Shown: positions 34,704-43,595 of the stretch, piece by piece
Numbering within the stretch: the first letter of the stretch is position 1
Layout: each line of letters starts with the position of its first letter
Source: Nitratireductor aquimarinus
Lineage (GTDB): Bacteria > Pseudomonadota > Alphaproteobacteria > Rhizobiales > Rhizobiaceae
Assembly: GCF_046773475.1 (NCBI RefSeq)
Contig: NZ_CP177239.1
Location: 3,720,001 to 3,784,000, forward strand
DNA length: 64,000 nucleotides
Direction: 5' to 3'
The notes under the pieces: generated by a model
What the model was told of the DNA's origin: nothing
Database searches by the model: none
The model's input: the letters and a program-made list of their open reading frames with translations, nothing else
Position numbers and translations under genes: made by a program

Positions 34704-34802
34704 CGGAAGTCTCCTCGTAGTCTACGCCGATTGCAATCACGGTAGGGGATGTGACTTGCGTGAAACTGGTGGTGGCGCGTTTTGAGGAAGAAAACTGGCG
34801 GA

Positions 34803-35477
34803 TTATCCGTCCGCCAGCCTGTAACCGAGGTACCGCTTGGAATCGATGGGATCGAAGCCGAGCTTCTGGCGCAGTTTCTTGCGCAGCTTGCTGATGTGGC
34901 TTTCCACGACGTTCTCTTCGACGTCTTCGTCGAAAATGCCGTAGATGGCGTTGAAGATCTGGGTCTTGGTCACGCGGCGCGTCGGGTTGCCGGCCAGATA
35001 TTCCAGAATGCGGCGCTCGCGGCGCGGCAGGGGAAGAGGCTCGCCGGACACTTCCGGGTCGCGCCCGTCGAAATAGATGCGCATGGCGCCGATTTCGGTG
35101 AAGGTTGCCGTATCCTGCTGGGCGCGGCGGCGAATGGCCGTGATGCGCGCCAGGATTTCGCGGATGTGAACGGGCTTGCGCACGACATCATCGACGCCCC
35201 ATTCGAACATGCGCAGCGTGTCATCGAGCGAATTGCGCTCGCTGAGCGCGATCAGCGGTGCTGCCGAACGTTCGCGGATGCGCTGGGCGCGGATGTCGCC
35301 TTCGTCGCACTGACCGAGAAGAAAGGCGCTGACGGCCTTCAACTCATCATCTGCAACGGTTTCGACCCATTCGCCGAATTCCTGCGGCGCGAAACCCGCG
35401 CTCGCCACCCCTTCTCGATTGAAAAGTGAGTGGTAACCTTCCGTCACCAGCTCACGCTCGTCTATCACCACAATCAC
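34803..35477 (-). CDS. rem: Flagellar regulator Rem (FtcR), OmpR-type with degenerate receiver
   Basis: A 224-residue OmpR-like regulator, the intermediate switch between VisNR and the structural flagellar genes in Sinorhizobium (Rem) and Brucella (FtcR). The C-terminal winged helix (residues about 125-220) ends DSKRYLGYRLADG. The receiver keeps the KP near residue 120, but the strand where the phosphate-accepting Asp should lie reads AVSAFLLG, so phosphorylation is unlikely. I chose the GTG at 35477, which has GGAGGG 7 bases upstream and gives MIVVIDERELV, the known Rem start. The ATG at 35537 would add 20 unrelated residues. Confidence 0.9.
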   Translation of the reverse strand: MIVVIDERELVTEGYHSLFNREGVASAGFAPQEFGEWVETVADDELKAVSAFLLGQCDEGDIRAQRIRERSAAPLIALSERNSLDDTLRMFEWGVDDVVRKPVHIREILARITAIRRRAQQDTATFTEIGAMRIYFDGRDPEVSGEPLPLPRRERRILEYLAGNPTRRVTKTQIFNAIYGIFDEDVEENVVESHISKLRKKLRQKLGFDPIDSKRYLGYRLADG

Positions 35478-35616
35478 CGGCCCGCCCTCCGAATCAACTA
35501 ATGTGTCAAGTGGTAACTGGTCGGGCGAATCGCGCACAACTATGAATTCTCAGGAGTCAATAATGGGGAGTCCGGAGAGCGGTCCGGCTTCCGGTATCGC
35601 TGTTCAGTAGATTCAA

Positions 35617-36171
35617 TTATGGGTTGCAGAAACTGCGTGCCTCTGGCGTCCACGTTCCGAAGCCGGTCGCGACCATGTTTGTGATGACGCGGCAGACATA
35701 GCGTTTCTGTGCCGGGTCGTTATTCGGCCCGGCATGATAGCGGGCCACCGCCATTGACCAGGAACCGTGACGCTTCTTCAGCTGAACCAGAAAACGGGCG
35801 GCATAATCGACATTCTGGCGGGGGTCGAGCATGGCGTTCAGATTCCTGAATTGATCGCCATGGTAGTGGTGATTGATCTGCATGCAGCCCAGATCGATCA
35901 GCTTTCTGCCTTCCCTGCGCGCCTTCTCGAAGGTGCGGATCGCCTCACTGGTGCTACGGGCGAACACGGCCTTGCCTTCGATGTTGAGTGCGTGGGGCTG
36001 GAGGCTTCCTTTCACGCCGGTCTCGGTGAGGCCGACGGCGTAAAGAATGCCAGGCGGAACATGGTAGCGTTCGGCGGCGCGCAGGATTTCGCTTTCGCAG
36101 GCATTGGTCGCGGCCTGAGCGCCTGCGGTGAGAGCTGCGAGGCTAAATATAAAGGCCGTTATTCGCCGCAT
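35617..36171 (-). CDS. Flagellar-locus lytic transglycosylase (SLT domain)
   Basis: A 184-residue exported SLT-type lytic transglycosylase. A signal peptide is followed by CESEILRAAERYHVPPGILYAVGLTETGVKG, with the catalytic Glu in LTETG, then GCMQINHHYHGDQF and YNAGP-like YHAGPNND. Starts at 36258, 36180 and 36171 are possible; the last has AGGA at 8 bases. The start lies inside the 3' end of fliK. It probably opens peptidoglycan for the rod, complementing the FlgJ-like protein that has no muramidase domain. Confidence 0.85.
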   Translation of the reverse strand: MRRITAFIFSLAALTAGAQAATNACESEILRAAERYHVPPGILYAVGLTETGVKGSLQPHALNIEGKAVFARSTSEAIRTFEKARREGRKLIDLGCMQINHHYHGDQFRNLNAMLDPRQNVDYAARFLVQLKKRHGSWSMAVARYHAGPNNDPAQKRYVCRVITNMVATGFGTWTPEARSFCNP

Positions 36172-37438
36172 CGCCGCCATCCTGCGTCTGCCGTCCCTCA
36201 CGGCCCGATTGTTCGCGTGAGGAGCGTTCGCCATTGCCTCCGCGCGAAAGGTCGCCATCGTTCTGGCCGTTCATGGACTGGAAACTGCCATCGCGCGTAT
36301 TGCCGCCCGTGGCGGTGTTGCTCTGGCCTCCGGATGCGGATTGCTGGACGGTCACGCGGTCGATGTCATAGCCGAGCGAGCGCAGCGCCTTGACGATGCT
36401 CTCGCTATCGGTGCTGAGGCGATGGCGGGCTTCCGCGTTCTCCACCTGCAGGTCGACGGTGAGCTGATCGGCGACAATGCGCAGACGCGCCGTGACAAGG
36501 CCTAGCTCTGCCGGCTGAAGCTGGATCTTCAGGGTCTGGACCATGCGGCCGGCTTCACCCTGCTGCGTGGTTTGCAGATGTGCGGCTTCACCGGCTGCGG
36601 CGCGCTGGGTGGCTGCAGCCTGTTCGCTGCTCGCTGCCGGTGCAGGCGCGCGCTGGATCGACACAACGCGGATTTCGGGCTGGGGCTGCTGCTGTTGCTG
36701 CGGGCCATCGCGCAACAGCGTCTCGCCGCCGCCGCGCGTCTGGTTTTCGCCTCTGCCGGTCTGGACCGGCTGTTCTTCCGGCGTCCGGGAAACGGCCTTT
36801 TCGCCAAGTGCGGCATGGGCCTTTGCGGTTGCGCTGGCGGCTTCCGGCAGGGCGCGGGCGGGCTGGTTTAACGCGGATGCAGGAGCGTAGCGCTCGCGCG
36901 CACGGTCGCCTGCCTGTGGCGCGGGCTGTGCGGCGGCTGCCTGCGAAGCGCCTGCCGTCTGTGCTGCTGCGGCGGCATTTGCGGGCAGTTCGGGCTGCGC
37001 CGGGGTCGTTCCGCTTTTGCCGGCGGTGTTCGCCTGCTCCCCGGTGGTTTCTGTATCGGCATTCGCCGGGATGGCGGCATGGTCTGCTTTGGCTGGTGTG
37101 GCGGCTGCTGGCGGCGCGGCAGGCGTTTCGGTCGCCTGAGCCGGATTGGCCGGAAGGGCAGGGTCGGTAAGGGCAGGGTCGGTCGCGCTGGCGTCGCCCT
37201 CTGCAGTCTCGGTTTCCTGCGTGTCCATCTGGTGGGGCAGGGTCCAGCGGATGGGACGCCATGCGCTGTCTTCGCCCGGCGTTTCCTCACCGGGCGCGGA
37301 TTTGGTTTTCTTGGCCGCGCTTTCCTGCAGGGCTTCTTCAAACCCGGCTTCGTCAGCAGCGCCATTGGCGCGCTTGTTCGGTGCTGAATCGAGTGCCTGT
37401 GCGGCAGCGGGCAGTCCGCGACTGATGGCAGCGTTCAT
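36143..37438 (-). CDS. fliK: Hook-length control protein FliK (formerly MotD)
   Basis: A 431-residue protein with a long Ala/Pro/Gln-rich, disordered N-terminal ruler part and the FliK C-terminal domain at about 300-375 (LKIQLQPAELGLVTARLRIVADQLTVDLQVENAEARHRL). In Sinorhizobium the gene at this place was called motD and later shown to set hook length. It overlaps motC by 4 bases and the transglycosylase start by about 30 bases. Confidence 0.88.
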   Translation of the reverse strand: MNAAISRGLPAAAQALDSAPNKRANGAADEAGFEEALQESAAKKTKSAPGEETPGEDSAWRPIRWTLPHQMDTQETETAEGDASATDPALTDPALPANPAQATETPAAPPAAATPAKADHAAIPANADTETTGEQANTAGKSGTTPAQPELPANAAAAAQTAGASQAAAAQPAPQAGDRARERYAPASALNQPARALPEAASATAKAHAALGEKAVSRTPEEQPVQTGRGENQTRGGGETLLRDGPQQQQQPQPEIRVVSIQRAPAPAASSEQAAATQRAAAGEAAHLQTTQQGEAGRMVQTLKIQLQPAELGLVTARLRIVADQLTVDLQVENAEARHRLSTDSESIVKALRSLGYDIDRVTVQQSASGGQSNTATGGNTRDGSFQSMNGQNDGDLSRGGNGERSSREQSGREGRQTQDGGDAANNGLYI

Positions 37439-38778
37439 TGACCGGTTTCCTTCTCAAGCAGCGCGTCGATGTCATCGAGCTTGCTGCGCATTTCCAGCAT
37501 GTAAGCGTCGGCGGCTTCGTTGATCGGGTCGCCCGGGAATGCGGCCTCCACAGGCTCCTGCGGCGCGCTCTCCGGCTGCGTCTCCACGAGGTCCGGGATG
37601 AGATCGGCGTCGGGAATGATATCCGGCAGAAGCGGGTCGTTCTGCGGCTCCGGTTGTACGGCGACGGGCGCCGCGGCAGGTGTGACGACGGGCACGGCGG
37701 CAGGTGCTGGCGTGGGTGCCGGCTCTTCGGACACGGCCGAGGTGTGGCGGGGCTCATCGAGAACCGCCTTGGCGATGGTTTTGGCCGCGTCTAGCAATTC
37801 ACGGTCGGGGGCCGAGAGGCGTTCTGCATCCAGACCATTCAGCGCGGCGAGCACCTCGTCCACATTGTCGGAGGTAACCGACGCCATGTTTGCGTATAGA
37901 ATGGCGCGGGGATCGCTCTCACCCTCAGTCGTCTGGCTGTAGGACATGGCCTTCATGGCGGCGAAGGAGAGAAGCCGGTCGTAGCCCTCGATGGCGCTCT
38001 TGCGGGCGAGGCGCAGATAGACGATGCGCGCCTGCTCGTCGGACATCTGTGCGGTGACTTCATCGACCATGGTCGGATCCACCGTGTCGTGCAGCTCCAC
38101 CACGGCGGCCACGAACGTGTCGACGAACTGGGTCGCATAGGGCGAGCGCAGATAGCGCCGGACATATTGCTCGGACGCGCGCGAGAGGCGCTCGGTATCG
38201 TTGAGTGCTGCGGCCAGCGGAATGCTGCGGCGCAGGGCTGCTTCCTCGATGAGCGTGCCGGGGCTTAACAGCCTCGCCTGATCCAGCATCTTCACGGCGA
38301 ACAGGGGATTGTCACGCGCCGTGACCGTTGCGCTGACAAGCGCGACCGACGGACCGACTTCCGGCGGCAGCGTTTTTGGATCGAGCGTCTGCAATGTGGC
38401 GCGGGCCGAGGCATAATCGCCAAGCGCGTAGTGCACGATGGCCTGACCGAGTTCGGCCTTCTTGCCCTCAAGCGTGAGCCTGGAGAAAAGCAGTTCGAGC
38501 GTCTTCGGATTGCCGCCGCTCAGACCGTAGATAAGCAGCGCCTGGAGGTTTCGCTCGTCTTCGAAATCTTCAGGCGTGGCGTTTCTCATGCGGCCGTCGA
38601 TGATGCCCAGAAGCTTCTGCTGCATGGGGAGTGCTGCGTGATCGCCATCGGCGATGCGGTCCTGCACGCGCTGGAGCGAACGCACCATCTGATAGGGCTG
38701 CATGGCCGCTGCCTGGGCGCTGTTGTCGAGAAACATGCCCGCCACCAGGACAGCGGCCAGTTTCGCAATCACTCTCAT
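37435..38778 (-). CDS. motC: Periplasmic motility protein MotC
   Basis: A 447-residue exported protein. Signal peptide at residues 1-23, then helical repeats with PYQMVRSLQRVQDRIADGDHAA near the start, and a Pro/Ala-rich linker around 345-400. MotC is specific to rhizobia and associates with MotB in the periplasm to modulate motor speed. It lies between motB and fliK with 4-base overlaps on both sides. Its dedicated chaperone MotE is encoded at 46664. Confidence 0.9.
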   Translation of the reverse strand: MRVIAKLAAVLVAGMFLDNSAQAAAMQPYQMVRSLQRVQDRIADGDHAALPMQQKLLGIIDGRMRNATPEDFEDERNLQALLIYGLSGGNPKTLELLFSRLTLEGKKAELGQAIVHYALGDYASARATLQTLDPKTLPPEVGPSVALVSATVTARDNPLFAVKMLDQARLLSPGTLIEEAALRRSIPLAAALNDTERLSRASEQYVRRYLRSPYATQFVDTFVAAVVELHDTVDPTMVDEVTAQMSDEQARIVYLRLARKSAIEGYDRLLSFAAMKAMSYSQTTEGESDPRAILYANMASVTSDNVDEVLAALNGLDAERLSAPDRELLDAAKTIAKAVLDEPRHTSAVSEEPAPTPAPAAVPVVTPAAAPVAVQPEPQNDPLLPDIIPDADLIPDLVETQPESAPQEPVEAAFPGDPINEAADAYMLEMRSKLDDIDALLEKETGQ

Positions 38779-40109
38779 TGCGGCACTTCCAGCAGGATTT
38801 CGATGCGGCGATTGGCGGCCGCATAGGGGTCTTCGGGCACTTTCAGCTTGCGGTCGGCAAAGCCGGCGACCTGTTCGATGCGCTGCTCGTCGAGACCGCC
38901 GCGAACCAGCATGTAATAGGCTGCCTGCGCGCGGGCGCTGGAAAGACGCCAGTTGTCGTAGGTCTCGCTGCGGAAGGGACGCCCATCCGTGTGGCCGCGC
39001 ACGCTGACATTGCCCGACTGATCGGAGAGGGTCTGGCCGATCTTGTCCATGGCGAGCACGAGATCGCGTTGCGGCACGGCGGAGCCGACCGGGAACATGC
39101 CGTTTTCCAGATCGTCGGTGATGGAGACGAGCACACCTTCATCGGTGGCGACGACCGAGATGGAGCCTTCCAGAGGACTGCCGGCAAACTGCTGTGCAAG
39201 CTGCTCGCGGATCTGGTCGGCGAGCTTCTGGCCGCGCTCGCCTGGCGTTTCCTCAGGGGCAGCGGTTTCAGCCTCGGCGGTCGCGTCTGCCTGTTGCGCG
39301 ACGGGCGGCACGGCCTCGACCGGTTCGGCCTCTGCCTTTTCTTCCGGCTTGAGGGGCTGGACGTCTGGAACGGGCGTCAGGGCGATGGCGTTGCCGTCGC
39401 CCTCCTTCGGCGCTTCGCGGGCGACGGTCGGAGGCGCATTCTTGCCATTCGTGGGCAGATCGACATCGCTGCCGGCCGCATTCTCGCGCACATCGTCGGG
39501 ATCGCCCTGAACGCCGATGCCGGGACGGGCAACCTGCTGCGACCAGAAATCGGGCGCAAACGGGTCGCGGTAGGATTCACCACCCGACGCGCCCGATGAC
39601 GGGCCTGCATTCTGCGCGCCGCCTTCGCCCTTGGTCGACACGTTCTGCATGGTGTCGGTGTTCGACGCGATCTCGGCCAGAACGGCATAGGGATCGGAGA
39701 AAAGGTTTTCGTCGGAGAGTTCGCGCGTGTCGGAGGTGCCGACGGCGCTTTCAAAGCTCATCGGGCCGGAGGTCTGGTCGTGATCCTGCGAGGGTGCGCC
39801 GGGCGCATCGACCTCGACATCCTCCGGTGCGGGATCAGCCGGATCGCCGTCCAGACTTTCCAGACCCTTGCTGTTGGTGCTCTGGTCGATCAGCTTTACG
39901 GGATTGAAATAGCTGGCAAGCGCGGTCTTGGTGTCGTCATCCGTAGCGTTGATGAGCCACATGACCAGGAAGAAGCACATCATGGCGGTCATGAAATCCG
40001 CAAAAGCGATCTTCCATGCACCGCCATGATGGCCCTCGTCCTCGCCGCCGCCGCCACGGCGAACGATAATGATCTCGGATGCCCGATCCTCGTTCTCGGC
40101 CAAACTCAT
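38775..40109 (-). CDS. motB: Stator protein MotB
   Basis: A 444-residue inner-membrane stator protein. The single membrane helix contains the proton-binding Asp in ADFMTAMMCFFLVMWLINATDDD. The C-terminal OmpA-like peptidoglycan-binding domain shows VSVRGHTDGRPF. The long linker between them is typical for rhizobial MotB. The ATG at 40109 overlaps the fliH stop as ATGA and was chosen over 40139. MotA is encoded 15 kb away. Confidence 0.94.
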   Translation of the reverse strand: MSLAENEDRASEIIIVRRGGGGEDEGHHGGAWKIAFADFMTAMMCFFLVMWLINATDDDTKTALASYFNPVKLIDQSTNSKGLESLDGDPADPAPEDVEVDAPGAPSQDHDQTSGPMSFESAVGTSDTRELSDENLFSDPYAVLAEIASNTDTMQNVSTKGEGGAQNAGPSSGASGGESYRDPFAPDFWSQQVARPGIGVQGDPDDVRENAAGSDVDLPTNGKNAPPTVAREAPKEGDGNAIALTPVPDVQPLKPEEKAEAEPVEAVPPVAQQADATAEAETAAPEETPGERGQKLADQIREQLAQQFAGSPLEGSISVVATDEGVLVSITDDLENGMFPVGSAVPQRDLVLAMDKIGQTLSDQSGNVSVRGHTDGRPFRSETYDNWRLSSARAQAAYYMLVRGGLDEQRIEQVAGFADRKLKVPEDPYAAANRRIEILLEVPQ

Positions 40110-40762
40110 GAGATCAATCCTGCCAGTGTTTCCGACCACTCGGTGAGCCGCGTTTCAAACAGCTCTTCATCGATTGTGACGCTTATGTCGAAGCCCGGCG
40201 CTTCGGCGAAATCCACGTGGCTGGCCTTTTCGCCGAGCCCGGTTTTCAGCGCCTCCCAGAGGGCCGGCGAGCCGCTGACGCGAATGCGCAGGGCCTCACG
40301 ATCATCGATGGCGCTGCGCACGACGCGTTCCAGCTCGGCGATGGAGCGTTTTTGCAGATCCTCGGTGAGAACCGAACCAAGCATGCGCGCGGTTGCCTGC
40401 GTGGCGAGCTCGACCACCTGATTTTCCAGAACGGTGAAGTGCTGGGTGATGGTCTGGCCGGCGGCCTCGCCAAGCTGGGCGCGCAGTGCGTCCATCTCGT
40501 CGGCATGGCGCTGGCGCTCCTGCTCCATGGCCTCGGCATGTTCACGTGAAAGACGCTCCGCCAGTGCAATCTGTGCGGCCGCGATGAGTTCGTCCGTCTG
40601 GGTCTGGAGCGGGCGGACGGGCTCTGCCGCTGCCACCGGCTGCTCGTCCGGCTGGGAGAGCGGGTTGAAACCGTGATCCGCCGCATGGTCGCCGGGAGAA
40701 GGCGGCGGCGTTGGCGCGCCGAAATCCGGCAGAACGTCGAACAGCGAGAGGGCGGGGGGCAT
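40106..40762 (-). CDS. fliH: FliH-like flagellar assembly protein
   Basis: A 218-residue protein with a Pro-rich N-terminus, a coiled coil at about 65-105 (rich in Ala, Glu, Arg) and a C-terminal domain. This matches FliH, the regulator of the export ATPase FliI. It begins at the fliF stop (TGATG) and overlaps motB. Sequence divergence makes the name a structural and positional inference. Confidence 0.7.
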   Translation of the reverse strand: MPPALSLFDVLPDFGAPTPPPSPGDHAADHGFNPLSQPDEQPVAAAEPVRPLQTQTDELIAAAQIALAERLSREHAEAMEQERQRHADEMDALRAQLGEAAGQTITQHFTVLENQVVELATQATARMLGSVLTEDLQKRSIAELERVVRSAIDDREALRIRVSGSPALWEALKTGLGEKASHVDFAEAPGFDISVTIDEELFETRLTEWSETLAGLIS

Positions 40763-42402
40763 CAGCTCGCCTCCGCCTCAACGCGCGCCCACTTGCGCAG
40801 GATGTGCGCGGTGCGCTCCTCATTGAGGTCGACCATGCGGGCCAGACGCTCCTGCGGTGCGGGACGGATTTTCAGGCGATGGGTGCCATATGTGTCGTCT
40901 TCCTCGAACTCGGTCTCGGAGTAGCCGCCATCGGTGAGGCGGGCCTGCTCTTCTTCCGGGTTGGGCAGCGAACGCTGCATCTCTTCATCGGCAGGCCCCT
41001 GCGCGATTGCCGGGCGCATCAGGTTTGCGCCGAGCGGCTTCAGGCCGAACCAGGTGACGAGGAAGGCGACCAGAATGAAGGCGGCTGCATTGATGAGCGT
41101 GCCGGTGTGCTGGCCGACGGCGTCGATGATGCCGGGTTCGGCGACCGGTACGCCATCCAGACCATCGATGAACTCGACGGAGGAAACGTTGATCACGTCG
41201 CCGCGCGTTTCGTTGAAGCCGGTGGCCGAAGCGACGACTTTCTGGATGTCGGCGATGCGCGCATTGATCTGGTCAGGGGTCGCGTTCGGCCCGAGAATGT
41301 CCATGATGCGCGCCTGATTGACCACGACGGCGATGGACATCTTGTCGACGCTGTAGCCGTTGCTGGTGGTGGCGATGCGCTTGGTGTTCAGCTCGTAATT
41401 GGTGGTTTCCTCGCGGCGCTCGCTCTCCTCGGACGATTTCGGTCCGGCACTTGCGGCGGCCTCGTCTTCGGGCAGGTTCTGGGCGACGGAGGTGGGCTGG
41501 ATTGCTGTTTCGCGGTTGGCGCTGTCGCTGGAGCGCACCACCTGAACCGAGCGCTCGACGCGGGAATCGGGATCGAAGATGACTTCTTCGATCTGGCGCG
41601 CGTCCGTGTTGACGTCGGCCTTCACGCTGGCGCGGAAATTGTCCGGTCCGAGATACGGAGAGAGTGCGCGGCGGATGTTCTGTTCGATCTGGTTTTCCAC
41701 GGTGCGTTCAACGCCGATAGAGCGCTGTGCGGTGCTGTTTGACAGATCGTCGCCGGAAGCGAGCAGCGTGCCGGTGGAATCGAGAATGGTTACCTTTTCC
41801 GCGTCGAGCCCCGGCACGGCAGCGGCCACCAGATAGCGGATCGAGGAGGCGGCGTTGGTGGCGTCGAGGCTGGAGGCGCGGATGACGACGGATGCGGAGG
41901 GCTGGCGCTCCTCGGTGCGGAACGTGCCGCGCTCCTGCATGACGATGTGGACGCGGGCGGCCTTGATGCCGGTCAGCGACTGGATGGTGCGGGCGATTTC
42001 TCCCTCCAGCGCGCGCACCCGCGTGACCTGCTGCATGAAGGTGGTCAGGCCAAGCGAGCCGACATTGTCAAAAAGTTCGTAACCGGCATTGGTGCTGCTC
42101 GGCAGGCCTTTTTCGGCGAGGAGCATGCGCGCCTGCGCGGTCTTGCCGGCGGGAACCAGAACAGCGGTTCCGTCCGACACCACGTCGAAGCCGATACCGG
42201 CTTCGCCAAGCACCAGACCGATCTGGTTCACGTCGGACCGGTCGAGCCCGACATAGAGCGTTTCGTAGGCGGGTTTGTTGAGATAGGCCGCGCCCGCGAC
42301 AACGACGGCCATGACCAGCGCCAGCATGCCGCCCAGAAGGGCGAGCCGGCGGGGGCCGAGGCTTTTCAGGTTAGCGACAACGGTCTGAATCTGCTCAGGC
42401 AA
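40762..42402 (-). CDS. fliF: MS-ring protein FliF
   Basis: A 546-residue membrane ring protein. It has two membrane helices (about 17-40 and 440-462) and the family segments YVGLDRSDVNQIGLVLGEAGIGFDV and GEIARTIQSLTGIKAARVHIVMQE. The C-terminal tail ALVRKWARVEAE-like segment RTAHILRKWARVEAE binds FliG. In Sinorhizobium fliF stands next to visN; here it lies after the flagellins and before fliH. Confidence 0.96.
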   Translation of the reverse strand: MPEQIQTVVANLKSLGPRRLALLGGMLALVMAVVVAGAAYLNKPAYETLYVGLDRSDVNQIGLVLGEAGIGFDVVSDGTAVLVPAGKTAQARMLLAEKGLPSSTNAGYELFDNVGSLGLTTFMQQVTRVRALEGEIARTIQSLTGIKAARVHIVMQERGTFRTEERQPSASVVIRASSLDATNAASSIRYLVAAAVPGLDAEKVTILDSTGTLLASGDDLSNSTAQRSIGVERTVENQIEQNIRRALSPYLGPDNFRASVKADVNTDARQIEEVIFDPDSRVERSVQVVRSSDSANRETAIQPTSVAQNLPEDEAAASAGPKSSEESERREETTNYELNTKRIATTSNGYSVDKMSIAVVVNQARIMDILGPNATPDQINARIADIQKVVASATGFNETRGDVINVSSVEFIDGLDGVPVAEPGIIDAVGQHTGTLINAAAFILVAFLVTWFGLKPLGANLMRPAIAQGPADEEMQRSLPNPEEEQARLTDGGYSETEFEEDDTYGTHRLKIRPAPQERLARMVDLNEERTAHILRKWARVEAEAS

Positions 42403-42465
42403 CGCCCAATGCTCCCATACGAATTCTGATGGGAGAGTAGACGCCGAAGCTTGTGCGAAAATGAA

Positions 42466-42488
42466 ATGGGGCCGTTTCGCGGCCCCAT
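42466..42488 (-). terminator. Terminator of flagellin gene 2
   Basis: ATGGGGCCG (42466-42474) pairs with CGGCCCCAT (42480-42488), followed on the minus strand by TTTCATTTT. It lies directly after the flagellin stop and before fliF. Confidence 0.8.
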
Positions 42489-42521
42489 TGGAAAGAATAC
42501 CGGGATGTGCGGTGCGGTGTC

Positions 42522-43391
42522 TTACTTGAACAGCGCGAGAATGCTCTGGGCGTTCTGGTTGGCGATCGACAGGGCCTGAATGCCGAGCTGCTGCTGAACC
42601 TGAAGGGCCTGCAGGCGCGTGGATTCCTCGTTCATGTCGGCATCGACAAGCTGTCCGACGCCGCGCTCGATGGAATCCATCAGGTTGGAGACGAAGTCTT
42701 TCTGCAGGTCGAGACGGGTCTTCGCCGCGCCGAGATCGGCTGCGGCATTGGACATTGCCGACAGGGCGGTTTCGATGTCGGTCAGGTAACCGTCAATCTG
42801 GGCGTCCGTGCCGTTGGCGACGATGTCGATCAGCATGATGTCGTCAGCCAGGCCACCGGCGGCGCCGCCGGCAGCGAACAGCTTGACGCTGCCGATGTCG
42901 ATCTTGATGGTGCCAACGGTGACAGCGCCTGCGGAGGAGCGGTTGTAGGCGGAAACCACTTCCATGTCGCCGGTGTCGTCGGTCGCCAGAATGTTGGTGC
43001 CGGCATAGCTTGCGCCCGTGGCGGCGCTCTTGATGTGGTCAAGCAGGATGCTGATTTCGGCCTGGATCTTGCCCTGGTTCTCGGCGCTTGCGCCGCGTGC
43101 GGTGACCAGCTTCGACTTGATGGCGTCGACGGCTTCCAGCACGTTGTTCATGGCGGTGTAAGAGGTGTCGACCTTGCCCGCGCCCAGACCGAGTGCGTCC
43201 TGCACGGCGGATAACGCCTTGTTGTCGGAGCGCATGGTCGTTGCAATCGACCAGTAGGCGGCGTTGTCGCTCGCCTCGGCGACGCGATAACCGGTGGAAA
43301 TGCGGCCCTGAACCACGTCCATGGACTTGTTGGTCATTTTCAGGCTCTGCAATGCAACCATTGCAGATGTGTTGGTCATGATGCTGGCCAC
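42522..43391 (-). CDS. Flagellin (second of two)
   Basis: A 289-residue flagellin with the conserved ends: SIMTNTSAMVALQSLKMTNKSM at the start and STRLQALQVQQQLGIQALSIANQNAQSILALFK at the end. The central surface part differs from its neighbour. The start is GTG at 43391 with AAAGGGG upstream, giving MASIMTN as in other rhizobial flagellins. It has its own terminator and is the downstream copy of the tandem pair. Confidence 0.95.
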   Translation of the reverse strand: MASIMTNTSAMVALQSLKMTNKSMDVVQGRISTGYRVAEASDNAAYWSIATTMRSDNKALSAVQDALGLGAGKVDTSYTAMNNVLEAVDAIKSKLVTARGASAENQGKIQAEISILLDHIKSAATGASYAGTNILATDDTGDMEVVSAYNRSSAGAVTVGTIKIDIGSVKLFAAGGAAGGLADDIMLIDIVANGTDAQIDGYLTDIETALSAMSNAAADLGAAKTRLDLQKDFVSNLMDSIERGVGQLVDADMNEESTRLQALQVQQQLGIQALSIANQNAQSILALFK

Positions 43392-43525
43392 GTGATCACC
43401 CCTTTGTTCAGCCGCCCCCGATCAGCGCCATGCGATGACGCCGGGTATGGTTAACAATAGGTAGGCACACATGGTTAACAGGCTGTTAACGCAGGTTAAC
43501 TGTTATGGATGAGGCCAATAAAAAA

Positions 43526-43549
43526 CGGGCCGTTCTTGCGAACGGCCCG
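43526..43549 (-). terminator. Terminator of flagellin gene 1
   Basis: CGGGCCGTTC (43526-43535) pairs with GAACGGCCCG (43540-43549); on the minus strand TTTTTT follows. A strong factor-independent terminator between the two flagellin genes. Confidence 0.92.
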
Positions 43550-43595
43550 CGGGTCTTGTGAAAGATACCGGTGCCTGAGCACCGGGATCAATCCA

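Noticed and set aside
43526..43549. Inverted repeat as possible insertion-sequence end
   Set aside because: It is followed by a T-run at a flagellin end and has no transposase or target duplication nearby; it is a terminator.
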